From G965230065 sp965230065 (lineage in GTDB: Bacteria > Bacteroidota > Bacteroidia > Cytophagales > Cyclobacteriaceae), in NCBI GenBank assembly GCA_965230065.1, contig OZ245942.1, forward strand, positions 7,316,001-7,380,000: a stretch of DNA of 64,000 nucleotides, given 5' to 3'. The position numbers and the translations under genes were made by a program. The notes below the pieces were generated by a model. That model had not been told where the DNA came from and made no database searches. It saw nothing but the letters and a program-made list of their open reading frames with translations. Of the stretch, positions 15,899 to 24,372 are shown in pieces (the stretch's first letter is position 1; each line of letters begins with the position of its first letter).

Positions 15899-17392
15899 CT
15901 ACTGCTTAGCCCTTGATTGCATTTCTTCTTTGGAAGGGCGCGGGCGTTCCCGGTTTTCCAATGGTGTGCCCAACTCCCGGTCAAACTCATCCGGTGTCCT
16001 GAACTCTGGGAACACATCGTCAGTCCTGCTCTGGAACGCAGTCAGTTCTTTTCTGTATTGTTCCAGTTGTCCGGTGTATTCAGGGTTATTGGCCAGGTTC
16101 TGCATCTGGTAAGGGTCGGCCTGCACATCATACAATTCTTCTTCGGGTGCGGGTTTGTCAAATACTACCATTTGCGCTTCGGTAAGTTCCCCGGCATCAC
16201 GCTTTTCGCGCATTACTTCAAACGTAGGACTGCGCACGGCATCGGCTGGGGGCGTTTTGGCATATTCTGACAAGAAGTTGCGGATGTATAAAAACTCTTT
16301 GGAACGCACGGCGCGGGTAAGCTTCTCATAATCATGCCAGTGCGCTTCGGCAAATATGTAGTCCCGGATTGGCTGTGAAGGGTTTTCCAATAAAGGAAGA
16401 AAGTTTTTGCCTTCAAAGGAGGGGGCAGCCTGTAATCCTGCCAAATTCAGCATGGTAGGCGCAATATCTACCGAGCTTACCAACTCCTCGCAGGTGGTTC
16501 CGGCTTTTACTTTGGCGGGCCAGCGTACAATCCAGGGGGTTTTGATACCACTGTCAAACAAAGTAGTCTTGGCACGGGGAAATGGTCGTCCGTTATCGCT
16601 GATGAACATAATTAATGTATTGTCAGCCACACCCTGGTTTTCCAGCTCTTCCATTACTTTGCCCACGTAGCTATCGAGGCGGGAGATTTCATCGTAATAC
16701 ATGGCGAAGTCTTCCCGCACTTTCTCCGTATCGGGGAGGTAGGGTGGCACCACCACATCTTCAGCCGTGTGCGGATTTGGGATGGTACCTTCTTTGTAAT
16801 CGCGGTGCGGATCGAATGCGGCAAACCACATAAAAAACGGTTTGTCTTTGGGGCGTTCCTGCAACACGGGCACCCAGGTAGCACACCCGCTGCCATCATC
16901 TTTACTTTCCATTATGCCGGTATCTTCAGAAAGCTGAAAAGCAGCAGGATCCCCCCCAATCACAAGGTCGAAGCGGTCTTTTACAGCCTCGCCCAAATGC
17001 CATTTTCCAGCAGCGGCGGTATAGTACCCTGCCGCTTTAAGTTTTTCCACAAAAGTTACCTGTTCGGCAGGCAGAGGCCAGTGCAACTGCTCAGCATCTG
17101 TATTGTGCGGGTATTGCCCGGTAATGATACTGGAGCGGCTGGGGCTGCAGGAACTGGTCGTCAGAAAAGCATTATCAAACCGCATGCCCTCTTGCGCCAG
17201 TTTATCCAAATTGGGTGTTTGGATATGCGGATGACCGTAAGCCCCGGCATCGTTCCAGGCCATATCATCGGCAATGATTAGCACCAGATTGGGTGGTTGG
17301 GCAACTTCTTCTTCCTGCGCCTCATTTTTTGGGGAACAAGCCCAAATCAATGAAAATAATATGAAAACAAGGGTAATTTCTAGCTTTTTCAA
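15899..17392 (-). CDS. Sulfatase lipoprotein (sulfamidase-like group)
   Basis: A 497-residue family S1 sulfatase with a lipoprotein signal ('LVFILFSLIWACSP', Cys19). Key motifs: 'NLVLIIADDMAWNDAGAYG' (metal ligands), C-S-P-S-R with Cys82 ('TTSSCSPSRSSIITGQ'), 'AAGKWHLGE', 'WFAAFDPHRDY' and 'FISDNGRPFPRAKTTLFDSG'. The 'DAGAYGHPHIQTPNLD' and 'FDPHRDY' stretches recall heparan N-sulfatase-like enzymes, but this is a family resemblance only. It is 8 bases downstream of the beta-helix gene, so the two are surely co-transcribed. Confidence 0.9.
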   Translation of the reverse strand: MKKLEITLVFILFSLIWACSPKNEAQEEEVAQPPNLVLIIADDMAWNDAGAYGHPHIQTPNLDKLAQEGMRFDNAFLTTSSCSPSRSSIITGQYPHNTDAEQLHWPLPAEQVTFVEKLKAAGYYTAAAGKWHLGEAVKDRFDLVIGGDPAAFQLSEDTGIMESKDDGSGCATWVPVLQERPKDKPFFMWFAAFDPHRDYKEGTIPNPHTAEDVVVPPYLPDTEKVREDFAMYYDEISRLDSYVGKVMEELENQGVADNTLIMFISDNGRPFPRAKTTLFDSGIKTPWIVRWPAKVKAGTTCEELVSSVDIAPTMLNLAGLQAAPSFEGKNFLPLLENPSQPIRDYIFAEAHWHDYEKLTRAVRSKEFLYIRNFLSEYAKTPPADAVRSPTFEVMREKRDAGELTEAQMVVFDKPAPEEELYDVQADPYQMQNLANNPEYTGQLEQYRKELTAFQSRTDDVFPEFRTPDEFDRELGTPLENRERPRPSKEEMQSRAKQ

Positions 17393-17399
17393 GATTACA

Positions 17400-19517
17400 T
17401 TATTTTGGTTGATTAATCTTTTGGGTTTTTAGTACTTCTTCCGGTTTTCTGGGCCCTAACCTGCTCATATCTATAGAGCGAAAACCCAACTGAAATGCAG
17501 GGGATTCCTCTTTAAGCCGGAAGTCATAATTTTCAGCATCCACAAATTGAGGGTCGGCATACATTGAGTGCTCGTCTTTGCCCCTGGCCTGCCATTCGCT
17601 CCAGGAATTACTGCCGAAGTTCACAGAATCTTTCGGCAAGGTTGGATTGAAATAAAGGTTCCAGTCTATGTCAAAAGTACTGCTTACTTCCCGGGTACCT
17701 TTTTCGTTTTTCGGGTGAAAATGAAAAGTATAGGGCTTATCTTCCCAATCTTTTTGCAACAACTTCCCTTCTTTCCAGTACACAATATTATTTTCAAAGA
17801 AAACACTTTTGTGGGGTTCGGTACGGCTCCGGCTAAGTTGGTTCTCCTGTGCCAGGGCAAAAATATTATTCCGCACCGTAATTTCTTTGGCAAAGTGAAT
17901 ATTGTAGGCAGAAAATTTGGTGTTATACACAATGTTATTCTCAATCAGAATATGGGTAGACCCTTCGTCATTGTAAATGCCCCAACCTCCGTAATGATGG
18001 GAATTCACATCATGAATGAGGTTGTTCCGAATGACTGTTCCGGGCGAAACACCTAAGGTATAAATAGCGCCCATATCAGAAAGCAGGCCCTGCCCAATAT
18101 CGTGGATATGATTGTAAGCCACCACATTATCACGGCTGATACTCCGTTGGTATCCCCACTCCCACCCTATGGAAATGCCGGTATACCATCCGTGGTGGAT
18201 GTGGTTGTGCGTTACCCGGTTTCCCTCAGTTTGCATCAACAATACGCCTACGGCAGAAGGGAAAGTTTCTCCATAATGATGCAGTGTATTGTCTGAAATC
18301 ACATTGAACCCGGTACGCAGCAAAGGATGGCCTTCTTCCGTGTCCCCATTGATGCGGAAACCGCCCGCCGCCAAATATGAAATTTCATTGAATGTAAATT
18401 GATTATGCGTTGAACCTTCGTCTACCTCAAAAGCAAACGTGCCGATATTTTTCACCGTGCAGTTATGAAAACGACAATGCCGGGCACCTGTGAGGGTAAT
18501 GGCAGCCGGAACTGAGGCCGAGCCCTGCCGGTCGTTGGAATTACCGGGTGACAAATCCCAGTTGGTGTACATAAAAGAAATTCCTTCAAAGCTCAGGTGT
18601 TCCACAAACTGTAATGACAGGGGCTTTCCTTCCATGCGAATGAATTCCGGGGTAACGGGCGCAATTACCTCCGCGGATTCCATATCTTCACCGGGCAGTG
18701 GAATGTAAGACAAAACACCCGTTTTGGTGTCCAAATACCACTCGCCGGGCTGGTCTAAACCTTCTTTTACATTTTCTATAATGTACCGCGCCCCTTTGTC
18801 AGAAAAGTCATCAGTAAATACTTTGCCGGCTTTGTGCTTAAATGTTACAACGTTGGTTGTTGTATCTATTGACTCGATAGGCAAATGGGAATCTGTCCAG
18901 AAATGGTAAACGATGACCTCCACATCTTCCAGGTTGGTCCAGGCAGGGTTGATGTCGCCCGGCGCAAATTCAAACTGCTGGCAATCGGTATGGTAATGCA
19001 CTTTACTTCCTCCGCAGGGAAACCCGGCTACGGTGAAAAAACCTTTGTCAGGCATACGCGCCCGATGCCGCAACTCCCCGTTTACGTACAATTGGCGGAA
19101 TTTCCAGTCCCCGTTTTTCACTTCCGGTAAGGTGACCGTCCACATATTTCCCTGCCCCTTTTTCCATCCTGTAATTTTCTTTCCTCCGCTGAGGATTGGC
19201 GTTTCATTTTCAAAGGCACGGTAGGTAACCGGTGCTTTTTCTGTGCCGGCATCTTCGGGTGTGAGCAACAATGGTTTTTCCAGAAAATAATAACCTCCCC
19301 GCAGGTAAACTGTAGCCGACTGCTCAATTTCGTCCTGTTTTTTTAAGTTTCGTATAGCCTCTTGGGCACGTTGTAATGTAGTAAAAGGGGCTTCTTTTGT
19401 TCCCGGGTTTTCATCATTTCCGTCAGGGGCCACATAAAAAACACTGGTCTGTGCCTGGGCAAAAGTAATTATTGTAGTGAACAGCAGTAAAAAAATAATT
19501 TTCTTCATAGCTTTCAT
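17400..19517 (-). CDS. Secreted right-handed parallel beta-helix protein (GH141-like)
   Basis: A 705-residue secreted protein with signal peptide ('IIFLLLFTTIITFAQA'). It opens with 'FYVAPDGNDENPGTKEAPFTTLQRAQEAI' and 'TVYLRGGYYFLEKPLLLTPEDAGTEKAPVTYRAF', the standard start of pectate-lyase-fold glycosidases. The middle ('CRFHNCTVKNIG', 'NVISDNTLHHYGE', 'NRVTHNHIHHGWYTGISIGWEWG', 'NNLIHDVNSHHYGGWGIYNDEGS') contains the repeated N/H-rich coils of a beta-helix. The arrangement resembles GH141 enzymes. It overlaps the upstream gene by four bases (ATGA), so translation is coupled. Confidence 0.82.
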   Translation of the reverse strand: MKAMKKIIFLLLFTTIITFAQAQTSVFYVAPDGNDENPGTKEAPFTTLQRAQEAIRNLKKQDEIEQSATVYLRGGYYFLEKPLLLTPEDAGTEKAPVTYRAFENETPILSGGKKITGWKKGQGNMWTVTLPEVKNGDWKFRQLYVNGELRHRARMPDKGFFTVAGFPCGGSKVHYHTDCQQFEFAPGDINPAWTNLEDVEVIVYHFWTDSHLPIESIDTTTNVVTFKHKAGKVFTDDFSDKGARYIIENVKEGLDQPGEWYLDTKTGVLSYIPLPGEDMESAEVIAPVTPEFIRMEGKPLSLQFVEHLSFEGISFMYTNWDLSPGNSNDRQGSASVPAAITLTGARHCRFHNCTVKNIGTFAFEVDEGSTHNQFTFNEISYLAAGGFRINGDTEEGHPLLRTGFNVISDNTLHHYGETFPSAVGVLLMQTEGNRVTHNHIHHGWYTGISIGWEWGYQRSISRDNVVAYNHIHDIGQGLLSDMGAIYTLGVSPGTVIRNNLIHDVNSHHYGGWGIYNDEGSTHILIENNIVYNTKFSAYNIHFAKEITVRNNIFALAQENQLSRSRTEPHKSVFFENNIVYWKEGKLLQKDWEDKPYTFHFHPKNEKGTREVSSTFDIDWNLYFNPTLPKDSVNFGSNSWSEWQARGKDEHSMYADPQFVDAENYDFRLKEESPAFQLGFRSIDMSRLGPRKPEEVLKTQKINQPK

Positions 19518-20698
19518 GAATCAAACGTAGACGTAACCCATTGTTGCACTTCCCGGTTGACTTTAGCCATTTGTGCGGTGGTATCACTTTGTTGATCGCG
19601 AAAATCTTTCAGCCCATAATTCCGGACTTTATTTTGTAAATAGGCACCACAAAGGTGAAAGCCCACACACTGAGGCATCTCCATAAGCACCCGCATGATA
19701 GCCCGATACCCTTCCGGGGCCTGATAACGGGTTTCCGGAGGAGGCCATTTGTTGATATAAGGTTCTACATAGGTGGCACTGTCTGCCAGTAATATGGGTT
19801 TTTGGGAATAGCTGCCCCAACGACCAAGTTTTTCCTTTACCCTTTCGGCACCCCGGAAACACTGGAAAGAAAGCACATCTACATAAGGCATGGCCGCATT
19901 CACTACTTCCTCAGGTAAAGGTGCATTGGCCTCATACCGATCCCCCAGCAACAGATGGTTTTTGTCGTATCGCCGTATGGCATCGTGAATGACCTGATAG
20001 TACCTGGTAGCAAGGTCGAATAATTCTCTTTTCCCGGCTTCGGTCTCGAGTTTTTCAGGATCGAAGAGGGGGGCTTTCCAGGCGGTAAGTCCGTTTTTAT
20101 GCACCCATGTAGGGCAATCGGTATAAAAATAGCCTATAAGCTTAGGATCGTCTTTCATGCGGGCACAGTGGCTGCGGGCCACGTAATCGCACCATTCTTC
20201 AAAGCCTTTACTGTAAATATCCGGCAATCGAGTTTCTATTTCCCACTGGTGCGACTCGATGAAAGGAAGCATATGGCAATATGGCATGTCCAGCCATTGG
20301 TACTCTTCAAAGGTAAAAGAGCGGGAGTGTCGGTGATTCTGCTCGTTGATGGTTACCACTTCCTGATTCCACCCTAATGAATTGAAGCCCCAGGACGTAA
20401 GGTCTTCGCGTACCGTTTGCAACCAGGTTTTCATGCTGTTCTGATATTTTTCTTCCCAAATACCTTCACTATCATTATACCGCAGTGTGGCCGGGTCTAC
20501 GTGATTCAGGCCAACAGAAAAAAAAGGTTTGCGCTCCGGGGTCATCAGCCACCAACGCCCTTTTTTTTGCGCAATGGTGAAGAAACCTTCCTCAGTTTTA
20601 ACCCGGGTGATATCACATCCAGCCAAATTACCCGATACCAGGCCAAGCATTGCCAGGTTACTTAACTGCAAAAACTTTCTTCGGTCTAGGTCAGACAT
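19514..20698 (-). CDS. Exported TIM-barrel glycoside hydrolase, agarase-like
   Basis: A 394-residue exported protein. The N-terminus 'MSDLDRRKFLQLSNLAMLGLVSGNLAGCD' contains an RR-x-F-L twin-arginine motif and a lipobox-like Cys28. The mature part has 'KKGRWWLMTPERKPFFSVGLNHVDP', 'LTSWGFNSLGWNQEV', 'DDPKLIGYFYTDCPTWVHK' and 'YVDVLSFQCF', the order of motifs seen in GH50/GH86-type agarases and related (alpha/beta)8 enzymes. Substrate is not fixed by sequence alone. Neighbouring sulfatases suggest a sulfated algal polysaccharide. Overlaps the next gene by four bases. Confidence 0.72.
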   Translation of the reverse strand: MSDLDRRKFLQLSNLAMLGLVSGNLAGCDITRVKTEEGFFTIAQKKGRWWLMTPERKPFFSVGLNHVDPATLRYNDSEGIWEEKYQNSMKTWLQTVREDLTSWGFNSLGWNQEVVTINEQNHRHSRSFTFEEYQWLDMPYCHMLPFIESHQWEIETRLPDIYSKGFEEWCDYVARSHCARMKDDPKLIGYFYTDCPTWVHKNGLTAWKAPLFDPEKLETEAGKRELFDLATRYYQVIHDAIRRYDKNHLLLGDRYEANAPLPEEVVNAAMPYVDVLSFQCFRGAERVKEKLGRWGSYSQKPILLADSATYVEPYINKWPPPETRYQAPEGYRAIMRVLMEMPQCVGFHLCGAYLQNKVRNYGLKDFRDQQSDTTAQMAKVNREVQQWVTSTFDS

Positions 20699-20719
20699 AC
20701 GCTGATTTTTTTGATTAGG

Positions 20720-22915
20720 TTAACGTTCAGGAAGCGCAAAAGCCACATAAGCATCTCCCCGGGTTTTTGTGTTTTTTCCTCCACCCGCAGCAATGACCAC
20801 ATATTGCTTTCCATCCACCTCATACGTACAAGGCGTAGCCATGCCGGCAGCAGGGAGCTTGTGTTTCCATACTTCCTCCCCGGTTTCTTTGTCAAAAGCC
20901 CTGATGTAATTGTCTTTGGTGGCACCGATGAAAATTAAGCCTCCGGCGGTTACTGCCGGGCCACCATAGTTTTCTGTTCCGGTGTTGGTAAGGCCTCTTT
21001 CAGCCAGTTCTTCGTAAGTACCCAAGGGCACTTTCCAGAGAATTTCCCCTTTGTGGAGGTCAATAGCATTCAACGTACCCCAGGGCGGTTTTATGGCCGG
21101 ATACCCCTCTGAGTCCACAAACCGATTGTATCCGGTGTGGTTGTACCGTAGCTCAGCCACCTCCGATTGTTTCAGGTCTTTGGTTTTCACTTCTCCTTCT
21201 TTATTTAACAGAAAAGCAGCTACGGCCTCAATGCGGTCATCAGCCAAAAAAGCAAAAGAAGGCATGGCACCTTTTCCGTTTTTTACCATTTCTGTAATGC
21301 CATTGACATCCATGCGCTGGTCCAGGTCTACCAGAGCCGGGGCATCCCCGTGGAAGGTAGAACCTTGGAGGTCGGCTCCATGACACCCCATGCAATTGGC
21401 CTGGTACACGGCTTTTCCCATGGCAATCAGGCTTTTTCCTTCTACCTCGGGCACTTCTACCATCGTCAGTATCCAGGGCATTTCGTTGGCATTTACGTAT
21501 AAAACGCCGGAATTTGGGTCATATCCGGCACCGCCCCATTCGCCTCCCCCGTCAAAGCCGGGAAAAACCAGCGTACCTTCCATACTTGGGGGCACAAATT
21601 GTCCTCCCTTTCTGATTTTTCGAAAAACTTCCAGTAACGAATCCTTATCTGGTGAATGCGGATTAAAATCGGCCTCTGTAAAAGTTTGGCGGGAAAATGG
21701 GGGTGGTTGCAAGGGCAAAGGCTGGGTAGGCCAGGTTTTCTCTCCTATCAGGTCAGAAGATGGGTATTCTTTTTCTTCAACTGGAAACAAAGGCTCGCCC
21801 GTTTCACGGTGAAATACATATACATGCCCAGATTTGGTGATTTGTGCCACCGCCGGAATTTCTTGTCCTTCATGGTTGACATGCACCAACGTGGGGGGCG
21901 ATGGAAAATCCCGATCCCACAAGTCGTGGCGTACGGCCTGAAAGTGCCAGATTCTTTCCCCGGTTTCGGCATTCAGCGCCAGTAAGGTGTTGGCAAACAA
22001 GTTGGAGCCTTTGCGGTTGCCCCCGTAAAAATCAAAAGCGGCCGAACCGGTGGGGGCGAAAACAATCCCCCGCTCCACATCCACACTCATGCCGCACCAG
22101 TTGTTGGCGCCGCCGATGCGCTTGTATGCGGTAGAGTCTTCCCAGGTATCATATCCAAACTCCCCGGGTTGCGGAATGGTATGAAAAATCCATTGTTGCT
22201 CACCTGTTTTTATGTCAAAAGCCCGAATGTGACCGGGGGCTGCGGGCAACCGCTCAGAATTCAACGCGCCCATAATAAGGAGGTTTTTGTAGATGGTACC
22301 GGGCGAGTGGTTGCGGTATGCCAGACCTTCCACATCACGCCCAAGCCCTTTGGTGAGGTCAACTTTTCCTTCCGTGCCAAAAGTGGTAATTGGTTTTCCG
22401 GTGTTGACATCCAGGGCGTACAGGTACTTATCGGCAGTAAACAAAATGCGCTGGTCTTCCCCTTCTTCCCAAAAGGAAAGCCCGCGGGTGAAACTGCTTT
22501 TGTCTGTGCCTTCAAACGGGTTGAATGTCCATTTTTCTTCCCCGGTAGCTGCATCCACCGCAAACACAATGAGGCGGGGAGAAACGGCAAAAAGGGTTTT
22601 ATTGGCCATTATTGGACTGCACTGAATGTAGTCAGTATCCAAATTATTTTCTGAGTGGTAAGTCCAGGCCACTTCCAACTGGCTTACATTTTCCCGGTTA
22701 ATCTGGTTTAAAGATGAATAATGGGTACGTCCGGGGTCACCCAGATAATGTTTCCATTCCTGAAAAGCTCCTGTCTCCGTCCCATCAGGGCTGCATGAAG
22801 ACAACCCCCAGGTAAACACCAGAAAAGATAAAAAAACCGAAAATTTTAAGAATATCAATTCACCAACATCAGCGGATGACACACGCCGGACGAATACAGC
22901 AGCTTTTTTTAACAT
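20720..22915 (-). CDS. PQQ-dependent dehydrogenase with haem c site (quinoprotein glucose-dehydrogenase type), lipoprotein
   Basis: A 731-residue exported quinoprotein. A hydrophobic segment ends in 'LSSCSP', a lipobox. Propeller motifs include 'QLEVAWTYHSEN', 'AATGEEKWTFNPF', 'NNWCGMSVDVERGIVFAPTGSAAFDFYGG', 'HVYVFHRETGEPLFPVEEK' and 'GGPAVTAGGLIFIGATKDNYIRAFDKETGEEVW'. Around residue 505-512 'QANCMGCHGADLQGS' gives a C-x-x-C-H haem c site, inserted in the propeller as in membrane glucose dehydrogenase homologues. It likely oxidises sugars or alcohols in the periplasm and passes electrons to a cytochrome chain. First gene of the minus-strand glycan cluster. Confidence 0.87.
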   Translation of the reverse strand: MLKKAAVFVRRVSSADVGELIFLKFSVFLSFLVFTWGLSSCSPDGTETGAFQEWKHYLGDPGRTHYSSLNQINRENVSQLEVAWTYHSENNLDTDYIQCSPIMANKTLFAVSPRLIVFAVDAATGEEKWTFNPFEGTDKSSFTRGLSFWEEGEDQRILFTADKYLYALDVNTGKPITTFGTEGKVDLTKGLGRDVEGLAYRNHSPGTIYKNLLIMGALNSERLPAAPGHIRAFDIKTGEQQWIFHTIPQPGEFGYDTWEDSTAYKRIGGANNWCGMSVDVERGIVFAPTGSAAFDFYGGNRKGSNLFANTLLALNAETGERIWHFQAVRHDLWDRDFPSPPTLVHVNHEGQEIPAVAQITKSGHVYVFHRETGEPLFPVEEKEYPSSDLIGEKTWPTQPLPLQPPPFSRQTFTEADFNPHSPDKDSLLEVFRKIRKGGQFVPPSMEGTLVFPGFDGGGEWGGAGYDPNSGVLYVNANEMPWILTMVEVPEVEGKSLIAMGKAVYQANCMGCHGADLQGSTFHGDAPALVDLDQRMDVNGITEMVKNGKGAMPSFAFLADDRIEAVAAFLLNKEGEVKTKDLKQSEVAELRYNHTGYNRFVDSEGYPAIKPPWGTLNAIDLHKGEILWKVPLGTYEELAERGLTNTGTENYGGPAVTAGGLIFIGATKDNYIRAFDKETGEEVWKHKLPAAGMATPCTYEVDGKQYVVIAAGGGKNTKTRGDAYVAFALPER

Positions 22916-23256
22916 AAATACTTTAAGAGCAGATTAGGTTTTGACTGATTTGAAAGTTTAATTTTCGGTAAAAAATTTAAGAAAGCCAAGCGACTCAGAA
23001 ATACTCCCCTCAACTTTGATAGATAAAGTATTAGAAAAAGGTTAATATATAGAGGAAAACACCCTATTTTATCAGGAGAAAAGACCTGATTAAGCTTACC
23101 AATAATGCTGATTTATATTGTAAATTACCTATATAAGTATTTATTATAAATGCACGTATTTAATCTTAATATTTTTTAGCATTTTCATCTCCGTATTTAC
23201 TGTTCTGGATAAAAACATACCAGTGTTATATCACTTTTTAATTGAATGTGAGAGAT
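22916..23256. other. Divergent promoter region between glycan cluster and nuclease gene
   Basis: 341 bases with no gene, very A+T rich, lying between divergently transcribed genes. It must hold promoters for both directions. The only distinct structure is the inverted repeat at 23071-23090, listed separately. Confidence 0.55.
23071..23090. promoter_or_regulatory. Inverted repeat, possible operator
   Basis: ATCAGG (23071-23076) and CCTGAT (23085-23090) form an inverted repeat around an 8-base spacer, in the middle of the divergent region upstream of the PQQ dehydrogenase cluster. The spacing of half sites would suit a dimeric regulator. No regulator gene is adjacent. Confidence 0.3.
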
Positions 23257-24342
23257 ATGCGAAGAAGAATGCTAACATTCAAAATAACTATTATTTGCGT
23301 TACCTGCTCTGTCTGGCTGCATGCACAAACTACACAGGATATTCCATCCGAAGCAAGTGCCAGGCTGATGTTTTACAATGCTGAAAACCTCTTTGATGTG
23401 AGGGATGACAGCCTTACCCATGACGAAGAATTTTTGCCACAAGGCACACGTTACTGGACCTACTCCAAGCTCAACCAAAAACTCAATCATTTGTACAAAA
23501 CCATAGTAGCTGTGGGAGAATGGCAACCTCCTGCCGTAGTTGGCCTGTGCGAAATAGAAAACAGGTACGTATTGCAACGCCTTGTGGAAGATACGCCTTT
23601 GCAGCAACTGCACTACCAAATCATTCACAAAGACTCGCCTGACAAGCGGGGCATTGATGTGGCATTACTTTACCGTGAGGCTGATTTTCTTCCTGTTGCT
23701 TATGAGGCCATCCGTATCAATTTTCCGGATCAGCCTTATAAAACCACCCGGGATGTATTGTATGTAAAAGGTGTTTTACTGGACATGGATACGGTTCACC
23801 TGTTCGTCAACCACTGGCCTTCCCGTAGGGGTGGACAACAGGCCTCTGCGCCCAACCGAAATTTTGTAGCCAGTATCGTAAAACAGAAAACAGACTCTAT
23901 TTTTTCAGTAAACCCCAATGCCAATATCATCATCATGGGCGACTTTAACGATGGCCCGGAAGATGCATCCTTAGCTACATACCTGAACGCTAAACCTAAG
24001 TTACATGATATTATGTCTAACCAGCTTTACAACATGATGCGTGCTGGCAATTCAGGGGAAGAAGGCGTTTACGGCACCTTAAAATACCAGGGACAATGGG
24101 ATTTGTTTGACCAGTTTATCGTTTCGGGTGCTTTATTACAAAAAAAATATACGCTACAAATACCTGGTAAACGCGCAAAGATTTTTACCGCTGATTTTCT
24201 ATTGCAGGAAGATAAAACCTACCTGGGCAAAAAACCTTTCAGAACGTATGCAGGCTTTAAATACCAGAACGGATTCAGTGACCACCTGCCTGTTTTTATT
24301 GAGATAACTACCCCTCCCTTACAACTGACCAAACAGGAGTAA
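23257..24342 (+). CDS. Secreted endonuclease/exonuclease/phosphatase family protein
   Basis: A protein of about 361 residues with an N-terminal signal peptide ('MLTFKITIICVTCSVWLHAQ'). EEP-fold motifs occur in order: 'RLMFYNAENLFDVRDD' (metal-binding N-E region), 'PAVVGLCEIENRYVL', 'VNHWPSRRGGQQAS', 'IIIMGDFNDGPEDAS' (catalytic D-x-N) and 'GFSDHLPVFIEI' (S-D-H at the end). It is probably a secreted nuclease or phosphodiesterase. An in-frame TTG at 23242 and an ATG at 23269 are alternative starts. A T9SS cargo gene follows after 30 bases, so the two probably form an operon. Confidence 0.86.
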   Translation: MRRRMLTFKITIICVTCSVWLHAQTTQDIPSEASARLMFYNAENLFDVRDDSLTHDEEFLPQGTRYWTYSKLNQKLNHLYKTIVAVGEWQPPAVVGLCEIENRYVLQRLVEDTPLQQLHYQIIHKDSPDKRGIDVALLYREADFLPVAYEAIRINFPDQPYKTTRDVLYVKGVLLDMDTVHLFVNHWPSRRGGQQASAPNRNFVASIVKQKTDSIFSVNPNANIIIMGDFNDGPEDASLATYLNAKPKLHDIMSNQLYNMMRAGNSGEEGVYGTLKYQGQWDLFDQFIVSGALLQKKYTLQIPGKRAKIFTADFLLQEDKTYLGKKPFRTYAGFKYQNGFSDHLPVFIEITTPPLQLTKQE

Positions 24343-24372
24343 TCATTTGAAGAAACTTTTGAATAGAAATGT

